From positions 1-6,873 of the forward strand of contig CAZTJY010000154.1 of the NCBI GenBank assembly GCA_964613725.1: a stretch of DNA of 6,873 nucleotides. Reading direction: 5' to 3'. Under the pieces are notes generated by a model. It was given only the letters and a program-made list of their open reading frames with translations. It ran no database searches and was not told the origin of the DNA. Both the position numbers and the translations under genes were made by a program. This DNA is from Parapedobacter sp964613725. GTDB lineage: Bacteria; Bacteroidota; Bacteroidia; Sphingobacteriales; Sphingobacteriaceae. The stretch's first letter is position 1; each line of letters starts with the position of its first letter. Positions 1 to 6,607 of this stretch are shown piece after piece.

Positions 1-2
1 CG

Positions 3-290
3 GAACCCGGCGAAATATTCCGATATACTTTTGTGGGACGAGCGGTGGGAATCGCCGTGGCCGCGGGTCCGGATGCCGGGGTGGTGGAGTATCGAATCGA
101 CGGGGGTGAATGGCAGACACAAACTCTTTTTACCCCGTGGAGCAGCCAGCTCCATTTGCCGTGGTATTACACTTTGGCCAGAGGATTGGCTACTGACAAA
201 CATCTCCTTGAAATTAGGTTGAGCGATCAGCAACATCCCGAAAGCACGGGCCGCAAATGCAGGATCCGGTATTTCTATGTGAATGAGTGA
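3..290 (+). CDS. SGNH/GDSL-type hydrolase, C-terminal end (partial, 5' end outside window)
   Basis: The frame is open from the window edge to TGA at 288-290 and gives the last 95 residues of a larger protein. The tail resembles the C-terminal beta-rich accessory domain that follows the catalytic domain in a group of Bacteroidota/Planctomycete SGNH (GDSL-like) esterases. It shows a VEYRIDGGEW segment, a LFTPWSSQLHLPWYYTLA segment, then an LEIRLS strand and the closing CRIRYFYVNE. The catalytic Ser/Asp/His blocks lie outside the window, so activity cannot be judged. Such proteins are usually exported and act as carbohydrate or acyl esterases; the substrate here is unknown. The codons are GC-rich compared with the rest of the window. 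A second SGNH hydrolase starts on the same strand at the far end of the window, which supports a local paralogous family. The assignment rests on remembered family pattern, not a search. Confidence 0.65.
   Translation, partial: EPGEIFRYTFVGRAVGIAVAAGPDAGVVEYRIDGGEWQTQTLFTPWSSQLHLPWYYTLARGLATDKHLLEIRLSDQQHPESTGRKCRIRYFYVNE
162..186 (+). repeat. Short direct repeat, copy 1 (inside hydrolase tail)
   Basis: This 25-nt stretch encodes WYYTLARG in the hydrolase frame. It recurs at 508-531 with one substitution (T173 versus A519) and one missing base. The match is too long and exact to be expected by chance in a window of this size. The substitution is synonymous (ACT/ACA, Thr) if the second copy is read in the matching frame. 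Confidence 0.6.
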
Positions 291-451
291 ATGGGTGCAG
301 TGGATGGTCTTGACGCGTAGCAATTCTGGGGTGATGTCCATTCTGTTTTATGTCTTTCTTTCAAATACTGGCATTTATCACCATCATTCTGAGAATCATC
401 TGTCTGTTTTATTTATCAATTTGCATATCCACTTTTTAGCTTAAAGTTTAA
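291..451. other. Spacer after the hydrolase, no confident gene
   Basis: No convincing gene or terminator hairpin is visible between the hydrolase stop and the next plus-strand ORF. The only open stretch is a 36-codon plus-strand ORF at 334-444. It is His-rich with a few hydrophobic runs and no recognisable ribosome binding site. I do not call it a gene. A stop codon (TAA, 449-451) directly precedes the next ATG. Confidence 0.5.
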
Positions 452-724
452 ATGGCTTATGAAGACGACCCTGTAAGCCCACATTGTCGGACACACTTAA
501 TGCGATCTGGTATTACACATTGGCCAGGGATCTTTACCAGGAGTGGCTTGGTCCGGTGGCAGTTTTGGTTGTACCAGGCGGCTCTGCTCGTCCTGGTGAC
601 CGCGATTGCGCTGGTGAATATCCTGGTTATCCTGCTGGGAACGGTACTTTGGGCTGACCTCATATGGGTTTATATAGTCAATGTCGGACAAATCATTTTT
701 CATAAGACGAAGATTCTGGAATAA
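452..724 (+). CDS. Possible small membrane protein or remnant of a larger membrane-protein gene
   Basis: This 90-residue ORF is not recognised as any family. The first ~34 residues are hydrophilic and unremarkable. From about residue 38 there are two hydrophobic spans, roughly 38-60 (containing ALLVLVTAIALVNILVILLG) and 62-82 (containing WADLIWVYIVNVGQIIF), ending in a basic HKTKILE tail. The second half has coding-like codon composition (hydrophobic codons with third-position G/C), while the first half does not. An upstream TAA abuts the ATG and there is no ribosome binding site. A short repeat of the neighbouring hydrolase gene falls at 508-531 in a different frame. The most economical reading is the C-terminal end of a former membrane protein joined to unrelated sequence. 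An intact small gene is possible but less likely. It could also be chance. Confidence 0.3.
   Translation: MAYEDDPVSPHCRTHLMRSGITHWPGIFTRSGLVRWQFWLYQAALLVLVTAIALVNILVILLGTVLWADLIWVYIVNVGQIIFHKTKILE
508..531 (+). repeat. Short direct repeat, copy 2 (in degenerate region)
   Basis: This 24-nt near-copy of 162-186 starts with TGGTATTACACATTGGCCAG. In frame 508 it would again read WYYTLAR, but this frame is not the one used by the 452-724 ORF and soon meets a stop (TGA near 655). Flanking bases do not align convincingly with the hydrolase gene. It may be all that remains recognisable of a decayed extra copy of the hydrolase tail. Confidence 0.55.
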
Positions 725-1065
725 ATGGGACTGCAATGACTACGATTCAAATATTTTACGACTATATGCCGGGTGATATGAAGGTACTTTATCCCCTCTA
801 AGATGTAATCGATTCTGAGTTGTACATCAACATTGTGAACCTTGAACTGATCTATGACCTCCGATTGGATGGTGAGAAAAATATCTTCATTGCCATGACT
901 TTTTCGACCTGATATTGTCCCTTCGGTGATTCTAATATCGGTGGCATACGCAACGTCCTCGATATTGAATTTCCGGAACGTGAAGTGCATATCGACGTAT
1001 GCTCTGACCCACCCTTGTCAGTAGAACGGCTGTCCACGGAGGCGCGGAAGATGCTGGAAATGAGA
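725..1065. other. Coding-like stretch of uncertain strand, probably a decayed gene
   Basis: Two readings share the same codon boundaries, so at most one can be real. Plus strand: ATG at 736 to TAG at 1078-1080, 115 codons, interrupted by TAA at 799-801 and TGA at 910-912. Its last part (DIEFPEREVHIDV ... TEARKMLEM) looks like ordinary protein. Minus strand: 990 down to 700 is open for 96 codons from an ATG, with beta-like text such as KVHNVDVQLRIDYI. It would lie 75 bp downstream of the DUF4249-like gene in the same direction. Its frame continues upstream for nine codons to a TGA at 1018-1020. Neither product is recognised. The plus reading overlaps the end of the DUF4249-like gene by 15 bp. 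I give neither as a gene. Confidence 0.35.
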
Positions 1066-1833
1066 TCATTTAATCTTTAGTCTTAGGCTGTCCGATTGGG
1101 ATACCAGCCCGAAAACTCCAAAACCCTCGGACAGATTGGAATAGAACCGTTCGGGGTCCGTAGTCCCATCATCATAAGTGCGGTCGTATTTTTCCAGGGA
1201 ATCGTAAAATTCTATCAGTCCATCTGACAATCGACTAAGTGAGATACTGATCTCAGATGCACGGAATGGAACATTAAAAGAATAGCTCAGAATTTCCGGC
1301 AAATCCGATTCTTTGGTTTTGATGATTTCCGGGCGACGTCTGTACGAACCAGTTGACGAGTCCGAAGTGTACTGGATATAATACCCGGCATCCCTATCCG
1401 GATTCTTCCACGTGCATACAATGATATCATCTAGCACATAGCAGGTGTCCAGGATCGGTTTCGGATATATAGTCTGGACATCGGATTCGATTTCATCAAA
1501 TCCGATTATTTTGGCTACGACATGATACGACTGATCCGGCTTTGGGATGTAATCAATGTAAAGACTGTTATGCATATCGTTTGGCCAGAAATAAACCATC
1601 TCATCGTTTTCATACAATTGAAAATATTCCAATTCGACAGAATCCGTTTTTTCGGTATTCAGTAACCTGGTTTTATCAAAAATCGTTTGCCATCCGGTAT
1701 TCGAATTATAGACCACTTCAATGAACGGGAAGGATTCTTCCGGAGTGTTCTGCACGTCTAGACGGACGATCTCAAAGCAAGAAAATAAGGACAGAATGGC
1801 CATTATGACAAACATCCGGGTCATCATTATCAT
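1066..1833 (-). CDS. DUF4249-like outer-membrane lipoprotein
   Basis: The product is a predicted lipoprotein of about 255 residues. A short hydrophobic leader (MFVIMAILSLFSC) ends in a lipobox, LFSC, so the mature protein should start at that Cys. The C-terminal text YSNLSEGFGVFGLVSQSDSL followed by LRLKIK matches the typical end of DUF4249 proteins (YSNI..GFGIFG...). The placement directly after a TonB-dependent receptor is also typical of that family. It is shorter than many members, which often exceed 270 residues. In that family the protein is thought to be a surface partner of the receptor; function and ligand are unknown. The start is ambiguous: GTG at 1836 and ATGs at 1833, 1827, 1824 and 1815 are all in frame. 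I chose 1833 because the receptor stop and this ATG form TGATG, which favours translational coupling. The family call is from pattern memory. Confidence 0.75.
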   Translation of the reverse strand: MIMMTRMFVIMAILSLFSCFEIVRLDVQNTPEESFPFIEVVYNSNTGWQTIFDKTRLLNTEKTDSVELEYFQLYENDEMVYFWPNDMHNSLYIDYIPKPDQSYHVVAKIIGFDEIESDVQTIYPKPILDTCYVLDDIIVCTWKNPDRDAGYYIQYTSDSSTGSYRRRPEIIKTKESDLPEILSYSFNVPFRASEISISLSRLSDGLIEFYDSLEKYDRTYDDGTTDPERFYSNLSEGFGVFGLVSQSDSLRLKIK

Positions 1834-4178
1834 CACAGTTTTCTATTAAGTGTTACATTAATATATGGTAAAAAGCGCAAGATCACAATCCCTTTGACCT
1901 GGAATTCTGATGTCTCATCGTCTACCCAATCCGGAAAAACGGATACGGCATTTTTACGTCCATACAAATTGTATATTCCAAACTTTACTCCAAATACATG
2001 GTCCTCTTTGATGACCTTATTCCACACAATTCCCAAATCTGCCCTGTGGTACGCCGGTAAATTCACATTGTTTCTGTCATTGAATATAAAGTATTGATCG
2101 GTCAGTAGTGACTGGTCTACATATCCCAGAGGATAAGTATATCTATGGCCGGAATTCAACACAAAAGCTCCTGACATCTGCAATTGATCGGAAAGTCGGT
2201 AATGGGCGTTCAATCCAAAACTATGTTCGCGCTGAAATTTAAAAGGGTATTCTCTACCATTGTTTATCTCATCAAATTGACGGAAGGAGCGCATCCAATT
2301 GTAAAATAGATTAATTTTCAGTTTGTTGAAATGCCCTTCCCCGGACCATTCGATTCCATAGGATGTCCCGGTTCCCCCGTACGCGAGATACTTTTCTGTA
2401 TGTATAAACAAATCAAAGTTGTCTACGACCTGCCGCAATGTGAGCAGTTCCCTGTAATTTTTGTAATAGATCTCCGTATTCATCATCATCCGATTATTCC
2501 AAAAGGGCGTTGAAACTCCTATTGAAATCTGATCTGAGCGTTGAGGTTTTCGATCCTTATTGACTGGAAGCCATACTATCATGGGTTGAATCTCACTGTT
2601 GCCGAAGATAATGGGGTGAAGATACTGATTGGTTGATCCCACATTGAATTTGAAGGTGGCAGCAGGGCGTTCATACTGAACGGAAAGTCTGGGTTCTAGG
2701 CGTATGAAATGACGGGAAGAGATCCCAGAAGAAATACGAAGGCCAGGCTGGATTCTCATATGCTTTGAAATGTACCCATCCAATGAGGAAAAAATACTAC
2801 TCTCCATCATTCTAAGTGTTGGGTTCGTAGTCATATGAGTAGATTCTTGTGAAATATCGCCTGATTGTGTAAAATAATGTTCTGATAATCTTCCAGGGTT
2901 TATGTTGTGGTACAGGGATTCTATCCCATTGGTCCACCGCCAGTTGTCAGGAAGCAGAATGTCCAATTTGACTTTGGAATAAAAATCCCGCAATTGAGCG
3001 CTGAATGCCTGTTGGTTTCTTTCGTTATATGAGGAATATGAGAGTTCATTTGAATTATTGAACCCACCTCGATTGTCGGTGTAACCTGCAATGGCGGATA
3101 AAAAATATTTCTTTTGGATGGCATTAAAATACCGGAGTGAAACTACTGAATTGCTGACGTCCTGGTCTTCTGTATGATTTGTCATTTCCCCGGTGGAGTT
3201 GCGTGAGATATCGTTGTACCTCAATTTATCCTGACCATAGAAATAGGATAGTTCCAGCTTGCTGCCGGGTGAAATCTCATAATTAGCTTTTAGATTGAGA
3301 TCATAAAAGTAAAAGTTAGCTCCTTCTGTGTTTTTTTGCAGTTCGTTGACCAAGGGAAAGATATAAAAGGCTCTGGAGGACGCGATCACGGAAGAGGGTC
3401 CTTTGTCCGAAATCGGCCCTTCTATGCTGATGTCACTGTCCAAAATTCCAAAATCACCATTGAATGCCCATTGTTTTTTATTTCCTTTTTTGGTTTCAAT
3501 GGCGGTGACGGATGAAAGACGTCCGCCGTATTCAGCGGGAGCAGCTCCGGTGTAAAATTCGGCCTGCCGAATTATGTTCCCGTTGAAAATAGACGTCAGC
3601 CCCAGAAAATGGCCGGTATTATACACCGGAATGCCGTCCAGATAAAAATGGTTCTCAAACAAGCCCCCGCCACGGACAGAAATCTGGGAATAGGTTTCTA
3701 TGCCCGAAGCTACGCCGGACTGCATGGACAGATATTTGATAATATCCGTCTCTCCCGCCAGCATTGGCATTTCTGAAAGGTCGTCCGCACCTATGACCAT
3801 GCTGCCTATCCGCTGATTTTTCCGGGTTTTGAATTTTTGATCATATACTACATGAATTTCACCGAATTGATTGACCTCCATTAGAATGGTGACCAGTGAG
3901 TCGGTCTGCTGATGGATCACGCGGGTTTGGGGTTGATAACCTACATGACTGATGAATAGTGTGTCCTGTATAGGTTCGACTTGAATGCTGAAATACCCAA
4001 ACTCGTTGGTGAGGCTATGATGGTAATTGGATTGGACGACAGCCCCTATGATCGGTTCCTGACTGGACGCATCTCTGACAAAACCGAATTGTAATGGCTG
4101 TTGGGGCAGTGCCACCCCAGCAAAGAATACTATAATGAGAATGATATAGATGAACGATAATATTTTAATCCTATGCAT
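1833..4178 (-). CDS. TonB-dependent receptor with carboxypeptidase-regulatory-like N-terminal domain
   Basis: This 781-residue outer-membrane receptor imports a ligand across the outer membrane using energy from the TonB-ExbB-ExbD complex. A signal peptide covers residues 1 to about 25 (hydrophobic ILSFIYIILIIVFFAGVALP, then QQ). Residues ~29-105 form a carboxypeptidase-regulatory-like beta-sandwich with GFVRD, EPIIGAVV, TNEFGYFSI and LFISHVGYQ. Residues ~115-230 form the plug, recognisable by ISVRGGG, NHFYLDGIPVYN and GAAPAEYGGRLSSV. The rest, to NVTLNRKL, is the beta-barrel. The length is normal for the non-SusC-type receptors that pair with DUF4249 lipoproteins; SusC proteins are larger, near 1000 residues, and no SusD is present. 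The ATG lies 5 bases after the stop of the barrel-protein gene, and its TGA overlaps the next gene's ATG, so all three are probably co-transcribed. The substrate cannot be inferred. The reading frame is intact throughout. Confidence 0.93.
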   Translation of the reverse strand: MHRIKILSFIYIILIIVFFAGVALPQQPLQFGFVRDASSQEPIIGAVVQSNYHHSLTNEFGYFSIQVEPIQDTLFISHVGYQPQTRVIHQQTDSLVTILMEVNQFGEIHVVYDQKFKTRKNQRIGSMVIGADDLSEMPMLAGETDIIKYLSMQSGVASGIETYSQISVRGGGLFENHFYLDGIPVYNTGHFLGLTSIFNGNIIRQAEFYTGAAPAEYGGRLSSVTAIETKKGNKKQWAFNGDFGILDSDISIEGPISDKGPSSVIASSRAFYIFPLVNELQKNTEGANFYFYDLNLKANYEISPGSKLELSYFYGQDKLRYNDISRNSTGEMTNHTEDQDVSNSVVSLRYFNAIQKKYFLSAIAGYTDNRGGFNNSNELSYSSYNERNQQAFSAQLRDFYSKVKLDILLPDNWRWTNGIESLYHNINPGRLSEHYFTQSGDISQESTHMTTNPTLRMMESSIFSSLDGYISKHMRIQPGLRISSGISSRHFIRLEPRLSVQYERPAATFKFNVGSTNQYLHPIIFGNSEIQPMIVWLPVNKDRKPQRSDQISIGVSTPFWNNRMMMNTEIYYKNYRELLTLRQVVDNFDLFIHTEKYLAYGGTGTSYGIEWSGEGHFNKLKINLFYNWMRSFRQFDEINNGREYPFKFQREHSFGLNAHYRLSDQLQMSGAFVLNSGHRYTYPLGYVDQSLLTDQYFIFNDRNNVNLPAYHRADLGIVWNKVIKEDHVFGVKFGIYNLYGRKNAVSVFPDWVDDETSEFQVKGIVILRFLPYINVTLNRKL

Positions 4179-4182
4179 TGAA

Positions 4183-4917
4183 TTAAAAGCTAACCAGGGT
4201 CTTTTTTAACACCAGAGTGACAAAAATATTTTTTCCATCCAGGATCCTGCGATCCAGGTCAATTCTAAGGGTTTGGTCAATATAATCGTAGTATTCATTA
4301 TCCTTGATAAGCACATAATTAAATGGATGGTCTTTGTCGTATAAAGACCTCCAGGCATGGGCTACATCCAATTCTACAAACCAGGAACTGGTTAGGTTTA
4401 TACGAAGTCCAAACTTCGAGCCAAATTCAAAATCATGAAACTCATCCACGGGTTTGTAATTCGGATCATTTGCCGATCTGGTCTTAGAAATATCATCTTG
4501 CTCTACCTGATACTCCAGTCGACCTTGCAATCTATAGCCCCCATATACCCCCACATGGATTCCCAGTCTGGGAAGTACATCGTATCTCATCATTACCGGA
4601 ACGGCGAGTTGGTTATACCGGTAATCGAAGTTCACACGACCCTGGGAAAAGGACCCTCCGTTTTCCCCTCCCCTTAGATTGTATACCAGGCCGGAGAACA
4701 GATTGAGCTTTGGCGCCACGGGATATTCGCTGTATATCCCCAGGGTATACCCCACAATTCGGCTGTTTTCAAACGAGGGAATGTAACTGTATGCACCGCC
4801 GATGCCCAGACTGATCGGGATTTCAGGGCTTTGGGCATTGGTTTTCGTCATTCCCCTGAAAATGAGTATAAAAAGTATAAACAAGAGAGTCCGGGAAAAT
4901 TGGATGATAGCGGCCAT
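4183..4917 (-). CDS. PorT-like outer-membrane beta-barrel protein
   Basis: This 244-residue secreted protein has a leader containing RTLLFILFILIF and likely cleavage after NAQ near residue 29. The mature part alternates short amphipathic strands: PISLGIGGAYSYIP, GYTLGIYSEYPV, LNLFSGLVYN, then YNQLAVPVMMRYDV. That last stretch is the recognisable 'Y-L-IP-L-KY' type motif of small Bacteroidota outer-membrane barrels (PorT / OMP_b-brl families). It continues with GIHVGVYGGYRL, FEFGSKFGLRINL and WFVELDVAH, and ends in IFVTLVLKKTLVSF with a terminal Phe, as is common for barrel proteins. It is probably an 8- to 10-stranded barrel without enzymatic motifs. It is the first gene of the receptor operon and stops 4 bp before the receptor ATG, so an accessory role in the same uptake process is plausible but inferred. 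The start is supported by a promoter-like sequence 28 bp upstream; a weak AAAAGG lies 10 bases before the ATG. Confidence 0.85.
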   Translation of the reverse strand: MAAIIQFSRTLLFILFILIFRGMTKTNAQSPEIPISLGIGGAYSYIPSFENSRIVGYTLGIYSEYPVAPKLNLFSGLVYNLRGGENGGSFSQGRVNFDYRYNQLAVPVMMRYDVLPRLGIHVGVYGGYRLQGRLEYQVEQDDISKTRSANDPNYKPVDEFHDFEFGSKFGLRINLTSSWFVELDVAHAWRSLYDKDHPFNYVLIKDNEYYDYIDQTLRIDLDRRILDGKNIFVTLVLKKTLVSF

Positions 4918-4944
4918 GGTGATTTTACCTTTTGAGTGAAATGA

Positions 4945-4973
4945 TTTATAGTTTATAAGGCTCTAATAGTCAA
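4945..4973 (-). promoter_or_regulatory. Promoter-like element upstream of the receptor operon
   Basis: On the minus strand, TTGACT (4968-4973) is followed after exactly 17 bases by TATAAA (4945-4950), 28 bases before the ATG of the barrel-protein gene. This is close to the general sigma-70 pattern. Bacteroidota housekeeping promoters usually follow TTTG / TAnnTTTG instead. Here the same place offers only an ATTG and TATAAATC, an imperfect fit. The position between two same-strand genes supports separate transcription of the operon. Confidence 0.45.
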
Positions 4974-5005
4974 TACACTCATTCAATTTATATTAAAATT
5001 AAGTA

Positions 5006-6055
5006 CTAATTTGAACATGTATGAGTAATTGCTGTCTCAACTCCTCTTGTTTTGAAATATATGTTCGCACTTGGCATTTGAAATCCGTAGGGATTTTCTA
5101 CATCTTCAACGTCTGGAGCCGTTGTCCAACTTTTGACAATTGAACTAGAGTTCGGTTTTTGTTCATCGTATTCTATATGGTACGTAACCCCATCAGATAT
5201 CAAAATCATATCTACTTCTAAATCTATTTTAGTATTATATGTCTGCCATGTCCAAAGTATTTTTCTAAATGCAGCTCCATCAAAATTTGCTCCCAATAAA
5301 ATACTTTTGGGCTTAGTTACTTCATGGCATTGCAACTTCGTTTCCCATTTTTGATTAATAGGATCCCAGACTGTTTCATATCCACATTCTGTTACTTGTT
5401 GAAAAGTGGGATGTTTAAAGGCATCGTATTTTATTCTTGCTCTTTTATCTCCTTCTGTTTCTTCCTGATTAAATGAGTTACTACAACTTCCACGCAATTC
5501 AATAATACTTGTGGGGATTTCATAAAACCCATTTGAATTGGTTGATCGCCCAATTTCAACTTGATTTACTGCTTCTATCGTGTTTTCATGTGAAACAATC
5601 ACTGCTTCTTGGTTATATTTGTATATTACGCCCTCCATTTTAATAAAACCATCTTTATTAATCACAGGTAGAACATTACGCACTGAAATTTTAGGTGAAA
5701 GATCTTCGGCATTAATTATAGATTGGTATAATTTTAGTTTTGATTTAAAATTTGCTTCATTAGATGAATTTTCAACATCCTCTTTGGCTGCTATATATTC
5801 ATTCCTAAAGGAAGTAAATTTTATTGCATCCTCGAAAGCGTTTAAATCCTTATCTTGAAAACCTTCGGTTTCAATAATTTCAAGAAATTTAACCATGACT
5901 TGTGGAGTTGGGAAATTGAGCATATCATTTTCCACGATAATGTTGTTTTTTCGGATGAACTCAGTTAGGATATTTATTTTTGCATTATACTCCAATTTTT
6001 TCGGTAATAATTCGCCCTTCGTGCACGAGAAGGCTAAAAAAAATACGATGGTCAT
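5006..6055 (-). CDS. Hypothetical lipoprotein, unrecognised family, AT-rich
   Basis: The product is 349 residues and I cannot name its family. MTIVFFLAFSC gives a lipobox (LAFSC, Cys at residue 11), but this leader lacks the basic start expected of a signal peptide. The frame upstream explains why (see the leader entry). Residues ~25-125 look helical and charged, with NDMLNFPTPQVMVKFLEII and a DAIKFTSFRNEY segment. Then comes VLPVINKDGFIKMEGVIYKYN (beta). This order resembles a broad group of Bacteroidota lipoproteins such as the DUF4848 type, but the resemblance is weak. The C-terminal half has four Cys (191, 224, 243, 347) that could form disulfides. The gene is about one third G+C by hand count over 1020 bases, against 42-53% in sampled lines of the receptor gene, suggesting separate origin. 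It is 88 bp upstream of the receptor operon on the same strand and may be independent of it. Confidence 0.75.
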   Translation of the reverse strand: MTIVFFLAFSCTKGELLPKKLEYNAKINILTEFIRKNNIIVENDMLNFPTPQVMVKFLEIIETEGFQDKDLNAFEDAIKFTSFRNEYIAAKEDVENSSNEANFKSKLKLYQSIINAEDLSPKISVRNVLPVINKDGFIKMEGVIYKYNQEAVIVSHENTIEAVNQVEIGRSTNSNGFYEIPTSIIELRGSCSNSFNQEETEGDKRARIKYDAFKHPTFQQVTECGYETVWDPINQKWETKLQCHEVTKPKSILLGANFDGAAFRKILWTWQTYNTKIDLEVDMILISDGVTYHIEYDEQKPNSSSIVKSWTTAPDVEDVENPYGFQMPSANIYFKTRGVETAITHTCSN

Positions 6056-6106
6056 GCTCGTTAAGCAAATGCATTACAAAAATTTGGTTGTTTGAGTTTT
6101 CATCAT
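6056..6106 (-). pseudogene. Probable original signal-peptide start of the lipoprotein gene, cut by an in-frame TAA
   Basis: Seventeen codons upstream of the ATG at 6055, in the same frame, are two consecutive ATGs (6106 and 6103). They are followed by MKTQTTKFL, then TAA at 6074-6076, then CICLTS running into the downstream MTIVFFLAFSC. Replacing the stop by any residue gives a textbook 28-residue lipoprotein leader: basic n-region, hydrophobic core, lipobox Cys. So the gene probably began at 6106 and now carries a nonsense mutation or a sequence error. Translation might restart at 6055 or another internal codon. Confidence 0.5.
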
Positions 6107-6607
6107 TTTTATATTAATTGTGTAATCATTTAATCCTTTGAACTGATAACAGTCGATTGACAATAATCATCGTAAAGATAAGTATCATTTTTTAAGATAT
6201 CGAATGTTTTGACGAATTATTTATAATTAACATTTTCGGAATTCAATCTTTGACTCCGTGTCAAAATAATGAAAGATTTCTCATTCCATATAATTTTCAT
6301 GATATTTATACTGGATGGGATGTTTGAGGTCTTTTTATTTCTTTGTCTTGCAGATGTTTTATAAACATTGGAAGATATGACTGATGGCTTTCTTGATTCC
6401 GGGTTAGGCCACGGACATGTAGATGTACGGTTTTTTGGTCATTACTGTCATATTTATTACCAGATGATATCGACCTTATTTCTGATACTGATCCTGGCTG
6501 GTCTTACAAAGAGTGCTATCTGATTTCGATAAATGTGGTGGTTATATTTCCGATGATCCGTGGAATATCAAGCGGATCATATTCGCTTACGTATCATTCC
6601 GGTTAGT
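6107..6607. other. Long intergenic region with gene-like scraps, no confident gene
   Basis: This roughly 500-base, largely AT-rich spacer lies between the divergent lipoprotein gene and the second hydrolase. On the plus strand, one frame gives a 31-codon signal-peptide-like ORF (6269-6361, MKDFSFHIIFMIFILDGMFE ...) closed by TAA at 6362-6364. It continues in the same frame as a 48-codon ORF (6377-6523) with a hydrophobic end (STLFLILILAGL). A third open stretch in another frame (6492-6608) contains DDPWNIKRI and ends in a TGA that overlaps the hydrolase ATG (ATGA). These may be decayed genes, but none is recognisable. The control regions for both flanking genes should also be here; I could not fix either promoter. 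Confidence 0.4.
6249..6265. promoter_or_regulatory. Perfect inverted repeat TTTGAC-N5-GTCAAA, possible operator
   Basis: Two 6-base arms, TTTGAC (6249-6254) and GTCAAA (6260-6265), are separated by TCCGT. The dyad with a 5-base centre is the size and shape of a dimeric repressor/activator site. It lies in the spacer between divergent genes, 143 bp upstream of the lipoprotein's older start and 343 bp before the hydrolase ATG. There is no run of T after it, so it is not a terminator. A 6-bp dyad can arise by chance. Confidence 0.25.

Noticed and set aside
31..222. Plus-strand 63-codon ORF at the window start
   Set aside because: It overlaps the hydrolase tail in another frame; the hydrolase frame shows family-like text to its stop, so this is a shadow.
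457..736. Two minus-strand ORFs (457-663 and 497-736) opposite the 452-724 membrane ORF
   Set aside because: They give polar, low-quality translations without start signals; the plus frame has better coding character.
1004..1021. CTGAC ... GTCAG stem as a terminator for the receptor operon
   Set aside because: It has only five base pairs, an 8-base loop and no T-run on the minus strand; too weak to call.
291..1065. Insertion sequence as the cause of the decayed region
   Set aside because: No transposase-like translation, terminal inverted repeats or target duplication could be found.
2921..3124. Minus-strand ORF inside the receptor gene
   Set aside because: It is an alternative frame within an intact beta-barrel coding sequence.
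5133..5858. Plus-strand ORFs opposite the AT-rich lipoprotein gene (5133-5354, 5580-5858)
   Set aside because: They are antisense shadows of a long open frame; there is no start context and the translations look like reversed AT-rich coding sequence.
6173..6180. TATCTTTA on the minus strand as a Bacteroidota -7 element for the lipoprotein gene
   Set aside because: No TTTG is present at the expected 19-21 bases upstream, and an 8-base partial match is common in AT-rich DNA.
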